42,309 nt of DNA, from NCBI RefSeq assembly GCF_004564275.1, contig NZ_SPDV01000057.1, positions 1 through 42,309 on the forward strand, written 5' to 3'. The notes under the pieces are model-generated. The model did no database searches, was not told the DNA's origin, and was given only the letters and a program-made list of their open reading frames with translations. The DNA is from Sphingomonas parva (ex Maeng et al. 2020). Its GTDB lineage: Bacteria; Pseudomonadota; Alphaproteobacteria; Sphingomonadales; Sphingomonadaceae. The first letter of the stretch is position 1. Each line of letters starts with the position of its first letter. Positions 25,269 to 32,896 of this stretch are shown here, piece after piece. Both the position numbers and the translations under genes were made by a program.

Positions 25269-26656
25269 CAGCGCGCTCCTTCGGGCCAGAGCACGACTCG
25301 GATCGTCTGCAGCAGGATCAGCAGATCGAGGAAAGGCGTGTAGTTCTTGGCGTAATAGAGATCGTATTCGAGCTTCTGCCGGGCGTCCTCGACCGACGCG
25401 CCGTAAGGGAAATTGATCTGCGCCCAGCCGGTGATCCCCGGCTTCACCACGTGCCGCTCGGCATAGAAAGGCAGGCGGGTCTCGAGATCGGCGACGAATT
25501 GCGGCCGCTCCGGGCGAGGCCCGACGAAGCTCATCTCACCCTTCAGCACCGTCCAGGCCTGGGGCAGCTCGTCGATCCGCAGCTTGCGGATGATCGCGCC
25601 GATCCGGGTGACCCGCGGATCGTCCTTCTGCGCCCAGACCGCCTTGCCGCCGACCTCGGCGTCCTCGCGCATCGAGCGCAGCTTCAGGATCTCGAAGGCC
25701 TGACCGTAGAGGCCGACACGGCGCTGGCGGAAGAAGGCGGGCCCGGGACTCTCCAGCTTCACCAGCAAGGCGGTGATCAGGATCAGCGGGCCGAAGATCA
25801 GCAGGATGATCGCGCTGACCGCCACGTCGAACAGCCGCTTGCCGGCGCTGGAGATCCGGCGTCCGGCAGAGAAGCCGTCCGAGAAGATCAGCCAGGACGG
25901 ATTGAGGCTGTCGAGATCGACCCGGCCGGTCTCGCGCTCGAGAAAGGACGAGATCTCGTTGACGTGAACGCCCGTGGTCTTGATCCGCAGCAGGTCCGAC
26001 AACGGCAGCGCGTTGCGCCGTTCCTCGAGGGCGAGCACGACCTCGCTCGCGCCGAGGCGGACGACGTGATCGGTGAGATTGTGGATATCGGCCCGGTTGA
26101 CGGCCTTCGCCACGGCCACCGCGCCGTCGTTCATCGCGACATGGCCGACGACGACGAACCCCGCCCCTTCCTTGCGGGCGAGCTGCGCGACCCGGGCGGC
26201 GCGGGGACCGGCGCCGAGCACGAGCACCCGTCGCTTGAACGCCTCCCGGCCGACCAGTTGCCCGGCGACGAGACGGACGACGAACAGTCCGACCAGCGCG
26301 AGCACCATCGCGTAGAGAAGGTTCGAGCGCCAGAAGGTGACCGCCGGCATCAGGAAGAAGATCAGCGCGAGGAGCAGCACTCCGAACGAGATCGCCACCA
26401 CCAGCCGCGCGGTGCCGATCCGCATCGATCGCAGCGCATCGGCGCCGTAGACGCCGACTCCGACCATCGCCAGCTCGAGCGTGACCGCGAAGGTGAGAAG
26501 GTGCGGCAGACGTGCGACGTCGGGATCGGCGCCGCCCTCGATCTGCCACAGGCGCAGCAGCCAGCCGGCCTCGCCCGCCAGGACCAGCAAGGCGAAATCG
26601 ACCAGCCCGAGCAGCAGGACCGTGTGCGGAACATAATGCTTGAACAGCCTTACCAT
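25268..26656 (-). CDS. TIGR03013-family PEP-CTERM/XrtA system sugar transferase (EpsB-like)
   Basis: A 462-aa polyprenyl-phosphate sugar phosphotransferase that should load the first sugar of a repeat unit onto the lipid carrier. The N-terminal half has four to five transmembrane helices (about 10-125) and a nucleotide-binding-like segment around VLVLGAGPRAARVAQL. The C-terminal half is the conserved bacterial sugar-transferase domain from KRLFDVAVSAIILL through RQRRVGLYGQAFEILKLRSM to RPERPQFVADLE. I chose ATG 26656 (opening MVRLFKHYVP, as usual in the family) over the TTG at 26710. First gene of the operon with prsK, prsR and prsT, so lipid-linked sugar synthesis and its regulators are co-expressed. 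Confidence 0.9.
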   Translation of the reverse strand: MVRLFKHYVPHTVLLLGLVDFALLVLAGEAGWLLRLWQIEGGADPDVARLPHLLTFAVTLELAMVGVGVYGADALRSMRIGTARLVVAISFGVLLLALIFFLMPAVTFWRSNLLYAMVLALVGLFVVRLVAGQLVGREAFKRRVLVLGAGPRAARVAQLARKEGAGFVVVGHVAMNDGAVAVAKAVNRADIHNLTDHVVRLGASEVVLALEERRNALPLSDLLRIKTTGVHVNEISSFLERETGRVDLDSLNPSWLIFSDGFSAGRRISSAGKRLFDVAVSAIILLIFGPLILITALLVKLESPGPAFFRQRRVGLYGQAFEILKLRSMREDAEVGGKAVWAQKDDPRVTRIGAIIRKLRIDELPQAWTVLKGEMSFVGPRPERPQFVADLETRLPFYAERHVVKPGITGWAQINFPYGASVEDARQKLEYDLYYAKNYTPFLDLLILLQTIRVVLWPEGAR

Positions 26657-26929
26657 CGCACCGCGGCCTTCGATGTAAGCATCTCCGACACGTCCCGCGG
26701 TGTCGCTCAAATTGACAAAGATTTTCTGAAGGCGGGGGAAAATCGGCTAAAAAACGCTCCGGGCGCGGCCAGAGGGGGCCCAGCGCCGGCTCGGGACGGA
26801 CGAACCCGATGCCGCCGCGGCGGCCGATCGGCAACGGCGCCGACACGGATGTTAGGCGGCGGTTCATCTTCGGGTGGTCAGGCTGGAGTCCGCGCCCGCT
26901 TCGTGGCACCCGTGGCGCGGAACGGGAGA

Positions 26930-27292
26930 ATGGCCGTGGTGACGCCGTCCAGAAACTTTCTGATGCTTTCGCTTTCGCTGCTGGCAGTCGGGGCTCCGGC
27001 GGAGGCGATGCAGCGCGACGAGCGCTGGGGCGCCGTCGGCCCCGGCGAGCTTCGCTCCCCCAAGCAGGCGCGCCGCGCCGGCGAGCGGATGCTGGAGCGC
27101 GCGCAGGCGGATCGCGCCGTCCCGGAACGGGACGCGCGGCGCGGCGCCGCGAGGAGCAGCGCCGACGCCCAGGCGAAATGCCTTGCCGCCGTGCAGAAGA
27201 GACTGGAGCAGGGCCGGGACGAGGCCGCGAGGAAGAGGATGGAGCGCTGCCGGCGCAGGGCCGACCGGGAGATCGCCGCCCATTCGAGTTGA
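26930..27292 (+). CDS. Small exported charged protein, 120 aa
   Basis: I do not recognise a family. A likely signal peptide covers residues 1-27 (core FLMLSLSLLAVGAPAEA). The mature part is rich in Arg, Ala and Glu and probably helical, with two cysteines (in KCLAAV and ERCRRR). GGGAGA immediately precedes the ATG. The gene runs opposite to the sugar-transferase operon across 273 bases. Periplasmic location is inferred. Confidence 0.6.
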   Translation: MAVVTPSRNFLMLSLSLLAVGAPAEAMQRDERWGAVGPGELRSPKQARRAGERMLERAQADRAVPERDARRGAARSSADAQAKCLAAVQKRLEQGRDEAARKRMERCRRRADREIAAHSS

Positions 27293-27342
27293 AGAGCAAC
27301 CCCGCCTTGCCGTAGCATCGACGGACGAAGGAGGTCCTTTCC

Positions 27343-27558
27343 GTGTCCGTCTTGGCGAATGCAAAGCAGATCATGTGTCGGCTGGGGAGGCACAAGGCCG
27401 CCCCGGACGAGGTCTGGAACCGCGGCTATTTCTTCAGCCAGTGCAGCGCCTGCGGCGCGGATCTGGTGCGCACGGCCGCGGGCAAGTGGCACGTTCCCAA
27501 GGGCCGGAAGATCGTCTGGAAGCCGAAGAAGCCGCGGGGCCGCGCGCCCGGCGAGTGA
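27343..27558 (+). CDS. Small putative zinc-binding protein, 71 aa
   Basis: Starts at a GTG preceded by a near-perfect AAGGAGGT ribosome binding site at seven bases' spacing, which is the main evidence that it is real. Cys12, His17, Cys34 and Cys37 (CxxxxH then CSAC) could bind one zinc ion. The C-terminus is strongly basic (KGRKIVWKPKKPRGR). A nucleic-acid or ribosome association is possible but not shown. Function unknown. Confidence 0.7.
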   Translation: MSVLANAKQIMCRLGRHKAAPDEVWNRGYFFSQCSACGADLVRTAAGKWHVPKGRKIVWKPKKPRGRAPGE

Positions 27559-27695
27559 GAGAGGTGGATCGGACGGGATCCCGAAATCATCGCGACCGTC
27601 ATGAAGCCTGAAGAGGGCGCAGAGCGGCGTCGGCCAGGATGTGCGGCTTTCCTGCACCACTCGCCAGGCAGCGCCCGAAGCGGCCGCCTTAGCGG

Positions 27696-27724
27696 TTGAC
27701 ATCTTGGGATCCCAACGGCAGCGT
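27696..27724 (+). promoter_or_regulatory. Promoter-like site with palindromic operator
   Basis: A consensus -35 box TTGACA is at 27696-27701. The perfect 12-bp palindrome TTGGGATCCCAA (27704-27715) fills the spacer. A weak -10 region would fall at about 27719-27724. A regulator bound to the palindrome would block RNA polymerase. It lies 40-69 bases upstream of the leader peptide start. Confidence 0.5.
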
Positions 27725-27764
27725 GGAGGGGCAGGCCGAGATCGGCCTGAGAAGGAGCCGCCCC

Positions 27765-27845
27765 ATGAAGAACGGACAGATCATCGCCCGCTCGCCGGCT
27801 CGCTCCTTCCTTTTCGGCGGCTCGTTTACGGGCCGGTACGCCTGA
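27765..27845 (+). CDS. Putative Phe/Tyr leader peptide, 26 aa (attenuator)
   Basis: A short frame with a strong ribosome binding site (GAAGGAG at 27751-27757, seven bases before ATG). It opens MKNGQIIARSPARS and ends FLFGGSFTGRYA, so three Phe codons and one Tyr codon fall in the last twelve. It precedes genes for DAHP synthase/chorismate mutase and prephenate dehydratase, exactly the pathway whose product, phenylalanine, it would sense. The stop codon lies in the loop of the hairpin at 27833-27856. I infer that ribosome stalling at the Phe codons changes folding of the RNA downstream, as in the enteric pheA leader. Too short to have been noticed by most gene finders. Confidence 0.65.
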   Translation: MKNGQIIARSPARSFLFGGSFTGRYA

Positions 27846-27933
27846 GGGCGTGCCGGAGTCTCACCCCAGCCCTTCCCGATCCATCCGCCCAAGACCCGCC
27901 CCCCGACAGATCGCTCCGGCGGGTCCGTGAGAC
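27833..27933 (+). promoter_or_regulatory. Alternative RNA stems of the aro/phe leader (attenuator)
   Basis: Stem A: 27833-27842 with 27847-27856, ten pairs including one G-U, four-base loop containing the leader stop. Stem B: 27893-27900 (GACCCGCC) with 27918-27925 (GGCGGGTC), eight pairs. Stem C: 27858-27864 (GTCTCAC) with 27927-27933 (GTGAGAC), seven pairs that bury the GTG and the GAG near the start of the next gene. Competing stem D: 27852-27858 (GCCGGAG) with 27914-27920 (CTCCGGC), which excludes A, B and C. No T run follows B, so control of translation initiation, rather than transcription termination, is the better fit. The mechanism is inferred from pairing only. Confidence 0.55.
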
Positions 27934-29705
27934 AGACGATGACCGCTTCCGACATGCTTTCGACGCTTCGAGCCGAGCTCGACGCCATTGACGATGAGAT
28001 TCTGGCGCTGATCGAGCGCCGCCTGGCCGCCTCCGCCGCGATCGCCGAAGCCAAGGGCAGCGCCGGAGACAGCCTGCTCAAGCTCCGCCCGCGCCGCCAG
28101 GCCGAGGTGGTCGCACGCCTGCAGAGCCGCGCCGGCCGCGCGCCGGCCGTGGCGATCGCCGCGATCTGGCGCGAGCTGATGGCGCACACGCTGCAGGGCC
28201 AGGCCCGTACCGAGATCGTGTTGTGCGCCGCCGAGCGCAGCGAGCTGCTCGAGGCGCGAGTCCGGCTTCATTTCGGCGCCGCTTTCCCGCTCGCCTGGGC
28301 CGAAGACCGCGCCGAGGTGCTACGACGGGCGCGCGACGAGGAAGCGATCGCCGTGCTCGTCGAGCCGCTCGCTGCCGGCGAGGCCGCGCCGCTCACCGTC
28401 TTCGACGTCGTCCGCGGGACGGACGGCGAGGCGGTGGCCTATGCGATCGGGCGAGTCGCCCCGGAAGACGCGCTGACCGGCCCGGACGGCGGAGCGCCGG
28501 AATGGACTCCGGCGAGCTGGCGCTCGCACCCGGCGCAGCAAATGCCGGTTTATCCGGACGCGAGCGCCCTCGCGTCGGTCGAGGAGCAGCTTGCCGCGAC
28601 GCCGCCGCTGGTGGGCTTCGCCCAGATCGGCGCGCTGAGGAGCGCGCTGGCCGAGGTGGCCCGTGGCCGCGCCTTCCTGCTCCAGGGCGGCGATTGCGCC
28701 GAGAGTTTCGCCGAATTCTCGGCCGAGAAGGTCCGCCGGGACGAGCGGCTGCTGCTCGGCATGGGCAACATCATCGCCGACGGCGGTCTCGGCGTCGTCC
28801 ATGTCGCCCGCGCCGCCGGGCAATTCGCCAAGCCACGGTCGCAGCGCTGGGAGAGCGAGGCGGGGCTGACGCTGCCGAGCTACCGCGGCGATGCGGTCAA
28901 CGGACGCGCCTTCACCAGCTTCAGCCGCACGCCCGAGCCGGAGCGGCTGCTCGAGGCGCATCGCCAGTCCCAGGCGACGCTTGCCCTGCTCGCCGCCTTT
29001 CGCCTCGCCGAGCGCAGCCAGCCGCCAGTCTATGCCAGCCACGAGGCGCTGCTGCTCCATTACGAACAGGCCCTCACCCGCCGCGATCCCGAGACCGGCC
29101 GCCACTGGGCGGGATCGGGCCACATGGTCTGGGTCGGCGAACGCACCCGCAGCCTCGACGGCGCCCATGTCGCTTACGCCAGCGGGATCGCCAATCCGAT
29201 CGGCCTCAAATGCGGCCCAAGCCTGGCGCCTGAGACGCTGCTGCGCCTGATCGAGCGTCTCGACCCAGCCAACGAACCCGGCCGGCTGGTGCTGATCGGC
29301 CGCTTCGGCGCCGATCGGGTCGGCGAGTCGCTGGCGCCGCTGATGCGGGCGGCGCGGCGCGCCGGTTCGAACGCGATCTGGGCGATCGATCCGATGCACG
29401 GCAACGGGACGAATGTCGCAGGCGTGAAGACCCGGCGGCTCTCCGACATCCTCGTGGAGACCGCGGCGTTTTTTGACATCGCGGCGGCCGAGGGCGTGCA
29501 CGCCGGCGGCATTCACCTCGAGATGAGCGGCAGCGACGTCACCGAATGCCTCGGCGGGCGCTGCGGGATCGGCGAGGCCGATCTTAGCCGACGCTATCTC
29601 AGCCATTGCGATCCCCGCCTCAATCCGGCCCAGGCGCTGGAAATCGCGACGAAGGTGGCGGCGCTGATCGGCAAGAGCGCCGAACGGCGTGCCGACGCCG
29701 CTTGA
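27927..29705 (+). CDS. Chorismate mutase - type II DAHP synthase fusion
   Basis: A 592-aa fusion (588 aa if the ATG at 27939 is the start). Residues about 5-92 are an AroQ-type chorismate mutase (LRAELDAIDDEILALIERRL; later a conserved KLRPRRQAEV). Residues 95-180 look like a worn-down regulatory or dehydratase-like segment. Residues about 196-585 are a type II DAHP synthase, which joins phosphoenolpyruvate and erythrose 4-phosphate. Likely metal ligands are Cys257 (GGDCAES), His491 (DPMHGN), Glu532 and Asp562; the last three keep the spacing known in the Mycobacterium tuberculosis enzyme. The Cys-to-His distance is about 48 residues shorter than there, so this is a short form lacking helices used for allostery. 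It ends overlapping pheA. Confidence 0.88.
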   Translation: MRQTMTASDMLSTLRAELDAIDDEILALIERRLAASAAIAEAKGSAGDSLLKLRPRRQAEVVARLQSRAGRAPAVAIAAIWRELMAHTLQGQARTEIVLCAAERSELLEARVRLHFGAAFPLAWAEDRAEVLRRARDEEAIAVLVEPLAAGEAAPLTVFDVVRGTDGEAVAYAIGRVAPEDALTGPDGGAPEWTPASWRSHPAQQMPVYPDASALASVEEQLAATPPLVGFAQIGALRSALAEVARGRAFLLQGGDCAESFAEFSAEKVRRDERLLLGMGNIIADGGLGVVHVARAAGQFAKPRSQRWESEAGLTLPSYRGDAVNGRAFTSFSRTPEPERLLEAHRQSQATLALLAAFRLAERSQPPVYASHEALLLHYEQALTRRDPETGRHWAGSGHMVWVGERTRSLDGAHVAYASGIANPIGLKCGPSLAPETLLRLIERLDPANEPGRLVLIGRFGADRVGESLAPLMRAARRAGSNAIWAIDPMHGNGTNVAGVKTRRLSDILVETAAFFDIAAAEGVHAGGIHLEMSGSDVTECLGGRCGIGEADLSRRYLSHCDPRLNPAQALEIATKVAALIGKSAERRADAA

Positions 29706-30241
29706 GGGTCGCCTATCAGGGGGCGCCCGGCTCGTTCGGGCATCAGGCGGCGCTCGCCTTCTGCCGGGACTGCGCCGCCGAGGCCCGTGAGACGTTCGAG
29801 GCGGTCGCCGCCGCAGTCGCGCGCGGCGAGGCCGAGCGCGGCGTGCTGCCGGTCGAGAACAGCCGGGCGGGAACCGTTGCCGGCGTCGCCGAGATCATCG
29901 CGGAGAGCGGCGTCCGGGTGCTCTCCGAGCACGACCTGCCCGTCCGGATGCATCTGCTGGCGCTGCCGGGCGTGAGCCTGGAGCAGGTCCGATCGGTGGT
30001 CAGCCATCCGGTCGCGCTGAAGCAATGCGCCGAGACCCTGGCGGCGCTCGGACTGGCCGGCGAGGCCGCCTCAAACACTGCGGTGGCGGCGCGCGCCCTC
30101 GCCGCGCGGGACCAGGCCGTGCTCGCGTCGGAAGCGGCCGCGGCGGCTTATGGTCTCGTCATCCTCCGCCGCGACCTGCAGGACGATCCGGGCAACGCCA
30201 CACGCTTCGCGATCATCGCCGCCGCCGGGGCGGTCGGCTGA
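29702..30241 (+). CDS. pheA: Prephenate dehydratase without ACT domain
   Basis: A 179-aa enzyme that converts prephenate to phenylpyruvate, the penultimate phenylalanine step. The start is a TTG at 29702 that overlaps the stop of the fusion gene (TTGA), so translation is coupled; it gives the family opening MRVAYQGAPGSFGHQAA. Other motifs are GVLPVENSRAGTV, SHPVALKQC, and the catalytic TRF triplet in GNATRFAII close to the C-terminus. The protein stops just after the catalytic domain: the C-terminal ACT domain that normally binds phenylalanine is absent and I see no remnant in the following bases. Confidence 0.92.
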   Translation: MRVAYQGAPGSFGHQAALAFCRDCAAEARETFEAVAAAVARGEAERGVLPVENSRAGTVAGVAEIIAESGVRVLSEHDLPVRMHLLALPGVSLEQVRSVVSHPVALKQCAETLAALGLAGEAASNTAVAARALAARDQAVLASEAAAAAYGLVILRRDLQDDPGNATRFAIIAAAGAVG

Positions 30242-30451
30242 CAGGTCAGCTCACGGTGGGCAGTGCCGCGAACGGGGTGGAATTTCGGAGTCTCGGCAGC
30301 CTTTTGCAGCCCTGACTTCGTTTAATCCCGCATCGGCTCCGGCACGAGCGCGCCACGCGCGCATCGGCCATCTTCGCGACGACCCGCCGCAGCCGATCCC
30401 GAACGGCGATCGACGCTCGTCGGCACGAACGAGGGCGATCCGGAGAGTGAG

Positions 30452-30817
30452 ATGGGGATCGAAGGGACCCGCGTGCTCCTCGTCGAGGACGAGGCGATCA
30501 TCGCGATGACGGTCGAGGACATGCTCGAGGCGCTCGGCTGCGAGACGGTCGCCACCGCGGCCACTCTGAACGAGGCGCTGGCCGCGGCGGAAACCGCCTC
30601 GTTCGACCTCGCCTTGCTGGACATCAATCTGAACGGCACCGAGAGCCTGCCGGTCGCCGCCCGGCTGCGCGCGCTCGGCCTGCCGTTCGTCTTCACGACA
30701 GGCTACGGCCCGACCGGCTCGGGTCCGGAATTCGCCGATGCGCCGCTCGTCACCAAGCCCTACGACATGAGCGATCTTGCCGCGGCGATCGCGGTCGCCC
30801 TGAACCAGCAGCCGTAG
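30452..30817 (+). CDS. Single-domain response regulator (receiver)
   Basis: A 121-aa CheY-like receiver domain with no output domain. The acidic pocket is Glu12/Asp13, the phospho-acceptor Asp57 (LALLDINLNG), the switch Thr near 82-83 (FVFTTGYG) and Lys102 (VTKPYD). This form (VEDE opening, DINLNG, TTGYG) is typical of regulators paired with HWE-type histidine kinases in alphaproteobacteria. No kinase gene is next to it. GGAGAG lies about six bases before the ATG. The 210 bases between pheA and this gene contain nothing I recognise. Confidence 0.9.
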   Translation: MGIEGTRVLLVEDEAIIAMTVEDMLEALGCETVATAATLNEALAAAETASFDLALLDINLNGTESLPVAARLRALGLPFVFTTGYGPTGSGPEFADAPLVTKPYDMSDLAAAIAVALNQQP

Positions 30818-30834
30818 CAGTCGCGCGACCGTGG

Positions 30835-32163
30835 CTACGGTTTGCCGAGCACGCCGAGCGCGGCCGTGACCATCGCCTCGGTGGCGGTGGAGATCACGGT
30901 CTCCGCTTCCGGCACCCAGAAGGGGCTGTGGAGGCTGGGCAGCTTCGCCGGATCGCCACCCGCTGCGTCCCACTGCGCCTTGGGCACGCCACCGACCCAG
31001 AAGATCATGCTCTCGATCGACGGATCGGCGAGATGGAAGCGGCCGAAATCCTCGCCGCCCATCACCGGCCTGGTCTTCACCACGCGTTCGGCGCCGAAGC
31101 GGCTGGTGAACAGCGCCGCGGTGCTCGTGCTCAGCGCCTCGGTGTTGATCGTGGCCGGCGTATAATCGTTGCCGCGCTGGGTGACGACCGGCATCCGGTC
31201 CTCGGGGATGCCCGCTGCGATCGCCTCGCCGCGGACGATCCGGGCGATTCCGTCGAGCAGGATCTTGCGGGTTTCGTCGGTATAGCTGCGCACGGTGAGC
31301 AGCAGGGTCGCCTCGTCCGAGATGATGTTGTGCTTGGCGCCGGCGTGGAAGCTGCCGACCGTGACCACCGCCGGCTCCTGGGGATCGACCTCGCGGCTGA
31401 CCAGGGTCTGGAGCGCCGTGACGATCCGGCTCGCCAGCACGATCGGGTCCCGGGTCGTGTGAGGATAGGCGCCGTGGCCGCCGACGCCCTTCACGACGAT
31501 GTCGACGCTGTCGACATTGGCGAGCGCCGGGCCGACCGAATAGCCGATCGTGCCAGCCGGAAGGCCGGCGCTGTCGTGGAAGGCGATCGCATGGCTCGGC
31601 TTGGGGAAGCGCGTGTAGAGGCCGTCGTCGAGCATCGCCTTGGCGCCCTGGCCGATCTCCTCGCCAGGCTGGGCGATCATCACCAGAGTGCCCGACCAAC
31701 GATCCTTCATCGCCGCGAGCCGCCGCGCGGTGCCGACCCAGGCCGCCATATGGGTGTCGTGGCCGCAGGCGTGCATCACGCCGCTCTCGACGCCGGCGAG
31801 GCTGGTCGCGCGGACCTTGGAGGCAAAGGGCAGGCCGGTCTGCTCGACCACCGGCAGGCCGTCCATGTCGGCGCGGATCAGCAGCACGGGCCCGGGCCCG
31901 TTCTTCATCACCGCGACCACGCCGGTCTTGCCGACCCCGCCGGTGACCGCGAATCCTGCCTTCTTCGCCTCCGCGGCGAGCTTCGCGGCGGTCTTCACCT
32001 CCTGCATGCTGAGCTCGGGATTGGCGTGGAGATCGCGGTAGAGGGCGGTCAGCGACGGCATGTCGGCGCGAACCTGATCGGACAGGGTGTCGGCCGCGGC
32101 CGGCGCGGACGGTGCCAGGGCCAGAGCGGCGGCGGGCAGGAGGGCTTTGCGCATGTCCGTCAT
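30835..32163 (-). CDS. M20-family amidohydrolase, exported
   Basis: A 442-aa metallo-amidohydrolase of the M20D type (hippurate/indole-acetyl-amino-acid hydrolase-like). The start ATG at 32163 overlaps the stop of the DUF4893 gene (ATGA) and has CCGGAGC just upstream. A signal peptide covers about 1-26 (ALLPAAALALAPSAPAAA). Family motifs: LIRADMDGLPVVEQTGLPFAS (read in two parts), HACGHDTHMAAWVG with the metal Cys and His residues, QPGEEIGQGAKAML, and a late MGGEDFGRF. The substrate, an N-acyl amino acid or peptide, cannot be told. Likely periplasmic. Confidence 0.9.
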   Translation of the reverse strand: MTDMRKALLPAAALALAPSAPAAADTLSDQVRADMPSLTALYRDLHANPELSMQEVKTAAKLAAEAKKAGFAVTGGVGKTGVVAVMKNGPGPVLLIRADMDGLPVVEQTGLPFASKVRATSLAGVESGVMHACGHDTHMAAWVGTARRLAAMKDRWSGTLVMIAQPGEEIGQGAKAMLDDGLYTRFPKPSHAIAFHDSAGLPAGTIGYSVGPALANVDSVDIVVKGVGGHGAYPHTTRDPIVLASRIVTALQTLVSREVDPQEPAVVTVGSFHAGAKHNIISDEATLLLTVRSYTDETRKILLDGIARIVRGEAIAAGIPEDRMPVVTQRGNDYTPATINTEALSTSTAALFTSRFGAERVVKTRPVMGGEDFGRFHLADPSIESMIFWVGGVPKAQWDAAGGDPAKLPSLHSPFWVPEAETVISTATEAMVTAALGVLGKP

Positions 32164-32807
32164 TGCTCCGGGATCAGCTCGATCACGTCGACCAGGCTCT
32201 CGTAATGGGGATAGGGAAAGACGAGGCGCCAACGACGCTCGCCGACCCGCTCGAGCAGGCCCGCCATCGCGCGATCCTCGTCATGGCCGTAGCGCAGGGC
32301 GCCCTGCTCGTCGCCGAGTTGCAGCGTGCCGAGAAAGATCATGCGCCGATCGGTATCCCGGAACAGGCGGCCGACCGGGCGCTGCGATCCGGTGAGCTTG
32401 GCAAACTCGCGCGTGCTCTCGCCGGCGCCGATCCGGCAGCGGAAGGCCGGATAAGCGACATAGTCGAGCAATCCTTCGGTCTTCGCCCCGAGCTTGGTGA
32501 CCCGGCAGCGATAGTCCCCCGCCGGCGGCGAGACGCCGAGCAGAGCGGCATCGGGCACCAGCAGGGCGCCCTCGCGGTCGATCTCGGCGCCGTGGCCGGC
32601 GGCGCGCGCGCGCTCGAGCGCGCGCAACCAGGCAGTGCGCCACTCACGGATGCGGTGGCGATCCGCGGTGGTGGCGACGTCCCGCCACCCGGCCTCCGCC
32701 TGCGGCACCGCCTGGACCGGCGGCGTGCCTTCGGAGGCGCAGGCAGCAAGGGGCAGGAGCAGAAGAGCGGCGGCACGGGCTCTGAACCAGGTCATCCGGC
32801 GCAGCAT
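32160..32807 (-). CDS. DUF4893 domain lipoprotein
   Basis: A 215-aa protein with a lipoprotein signal (LLPLAACAS, Cys about 23). The mature part follows the DUF4893 pattern: DRHRIREWRTAWLRALERAR, then GDYRCRVTKLG, FRCRIGAGE, KLTGSQRPVGRLF, FLGTLQLGDE, and a C-terminal RWRLVFPYPHYESLVDVIEL segment. Two YRCR/FRCR cysteines may pair. The function of the family is unknown. I took ATG 32807; ATG 32795 is also possible. The end overlaps the amidohydrolase start, implying co-expression. Confidence 0.85.
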   Translation of the reverse strand: MLRRMTWFRARAAALLLLPLAACASEGTPPVQAVPQAEAGWRDVATTADRHRIREWRTAWLRALERARAAGHGAEIDREGALLVPDAALLGVSPPAGDYRCRVTKLGAKTEGLLDYVAYPAFRCRIGAGESTREFAKLTGSQRPVGRLFRDTDRRMIFLGTLQLGDEQGALRYGHDEDRAMAGLLERVGERRWRLVFPYPHYESLVDVIELIPEQ

Positions 32808-32896
32808 AAGGCGCACCGCCGGGCAATCAACATGGCACGCGCCGGTGTGTCGCAGGGGGTGCGCACTTCCACCTGTTCGGCGGCGACGATCTACGA

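Noticed and set aside
26904-26918. Sigma-54-like TGGCAC...GC element before the small exported protein
   Set aside because: The GG and GC dinucleotides are correctly spaced, but TT of the -12 box is missing and the transcription start would fall on the start codon, removing the ribosome binding site.
27893-27925. Intrinsic terminator before the DAHP synthase gene
   Set aside because: The stem is good, but no T run follows on the plus strand; it fits better as part of a structure that hides the start.
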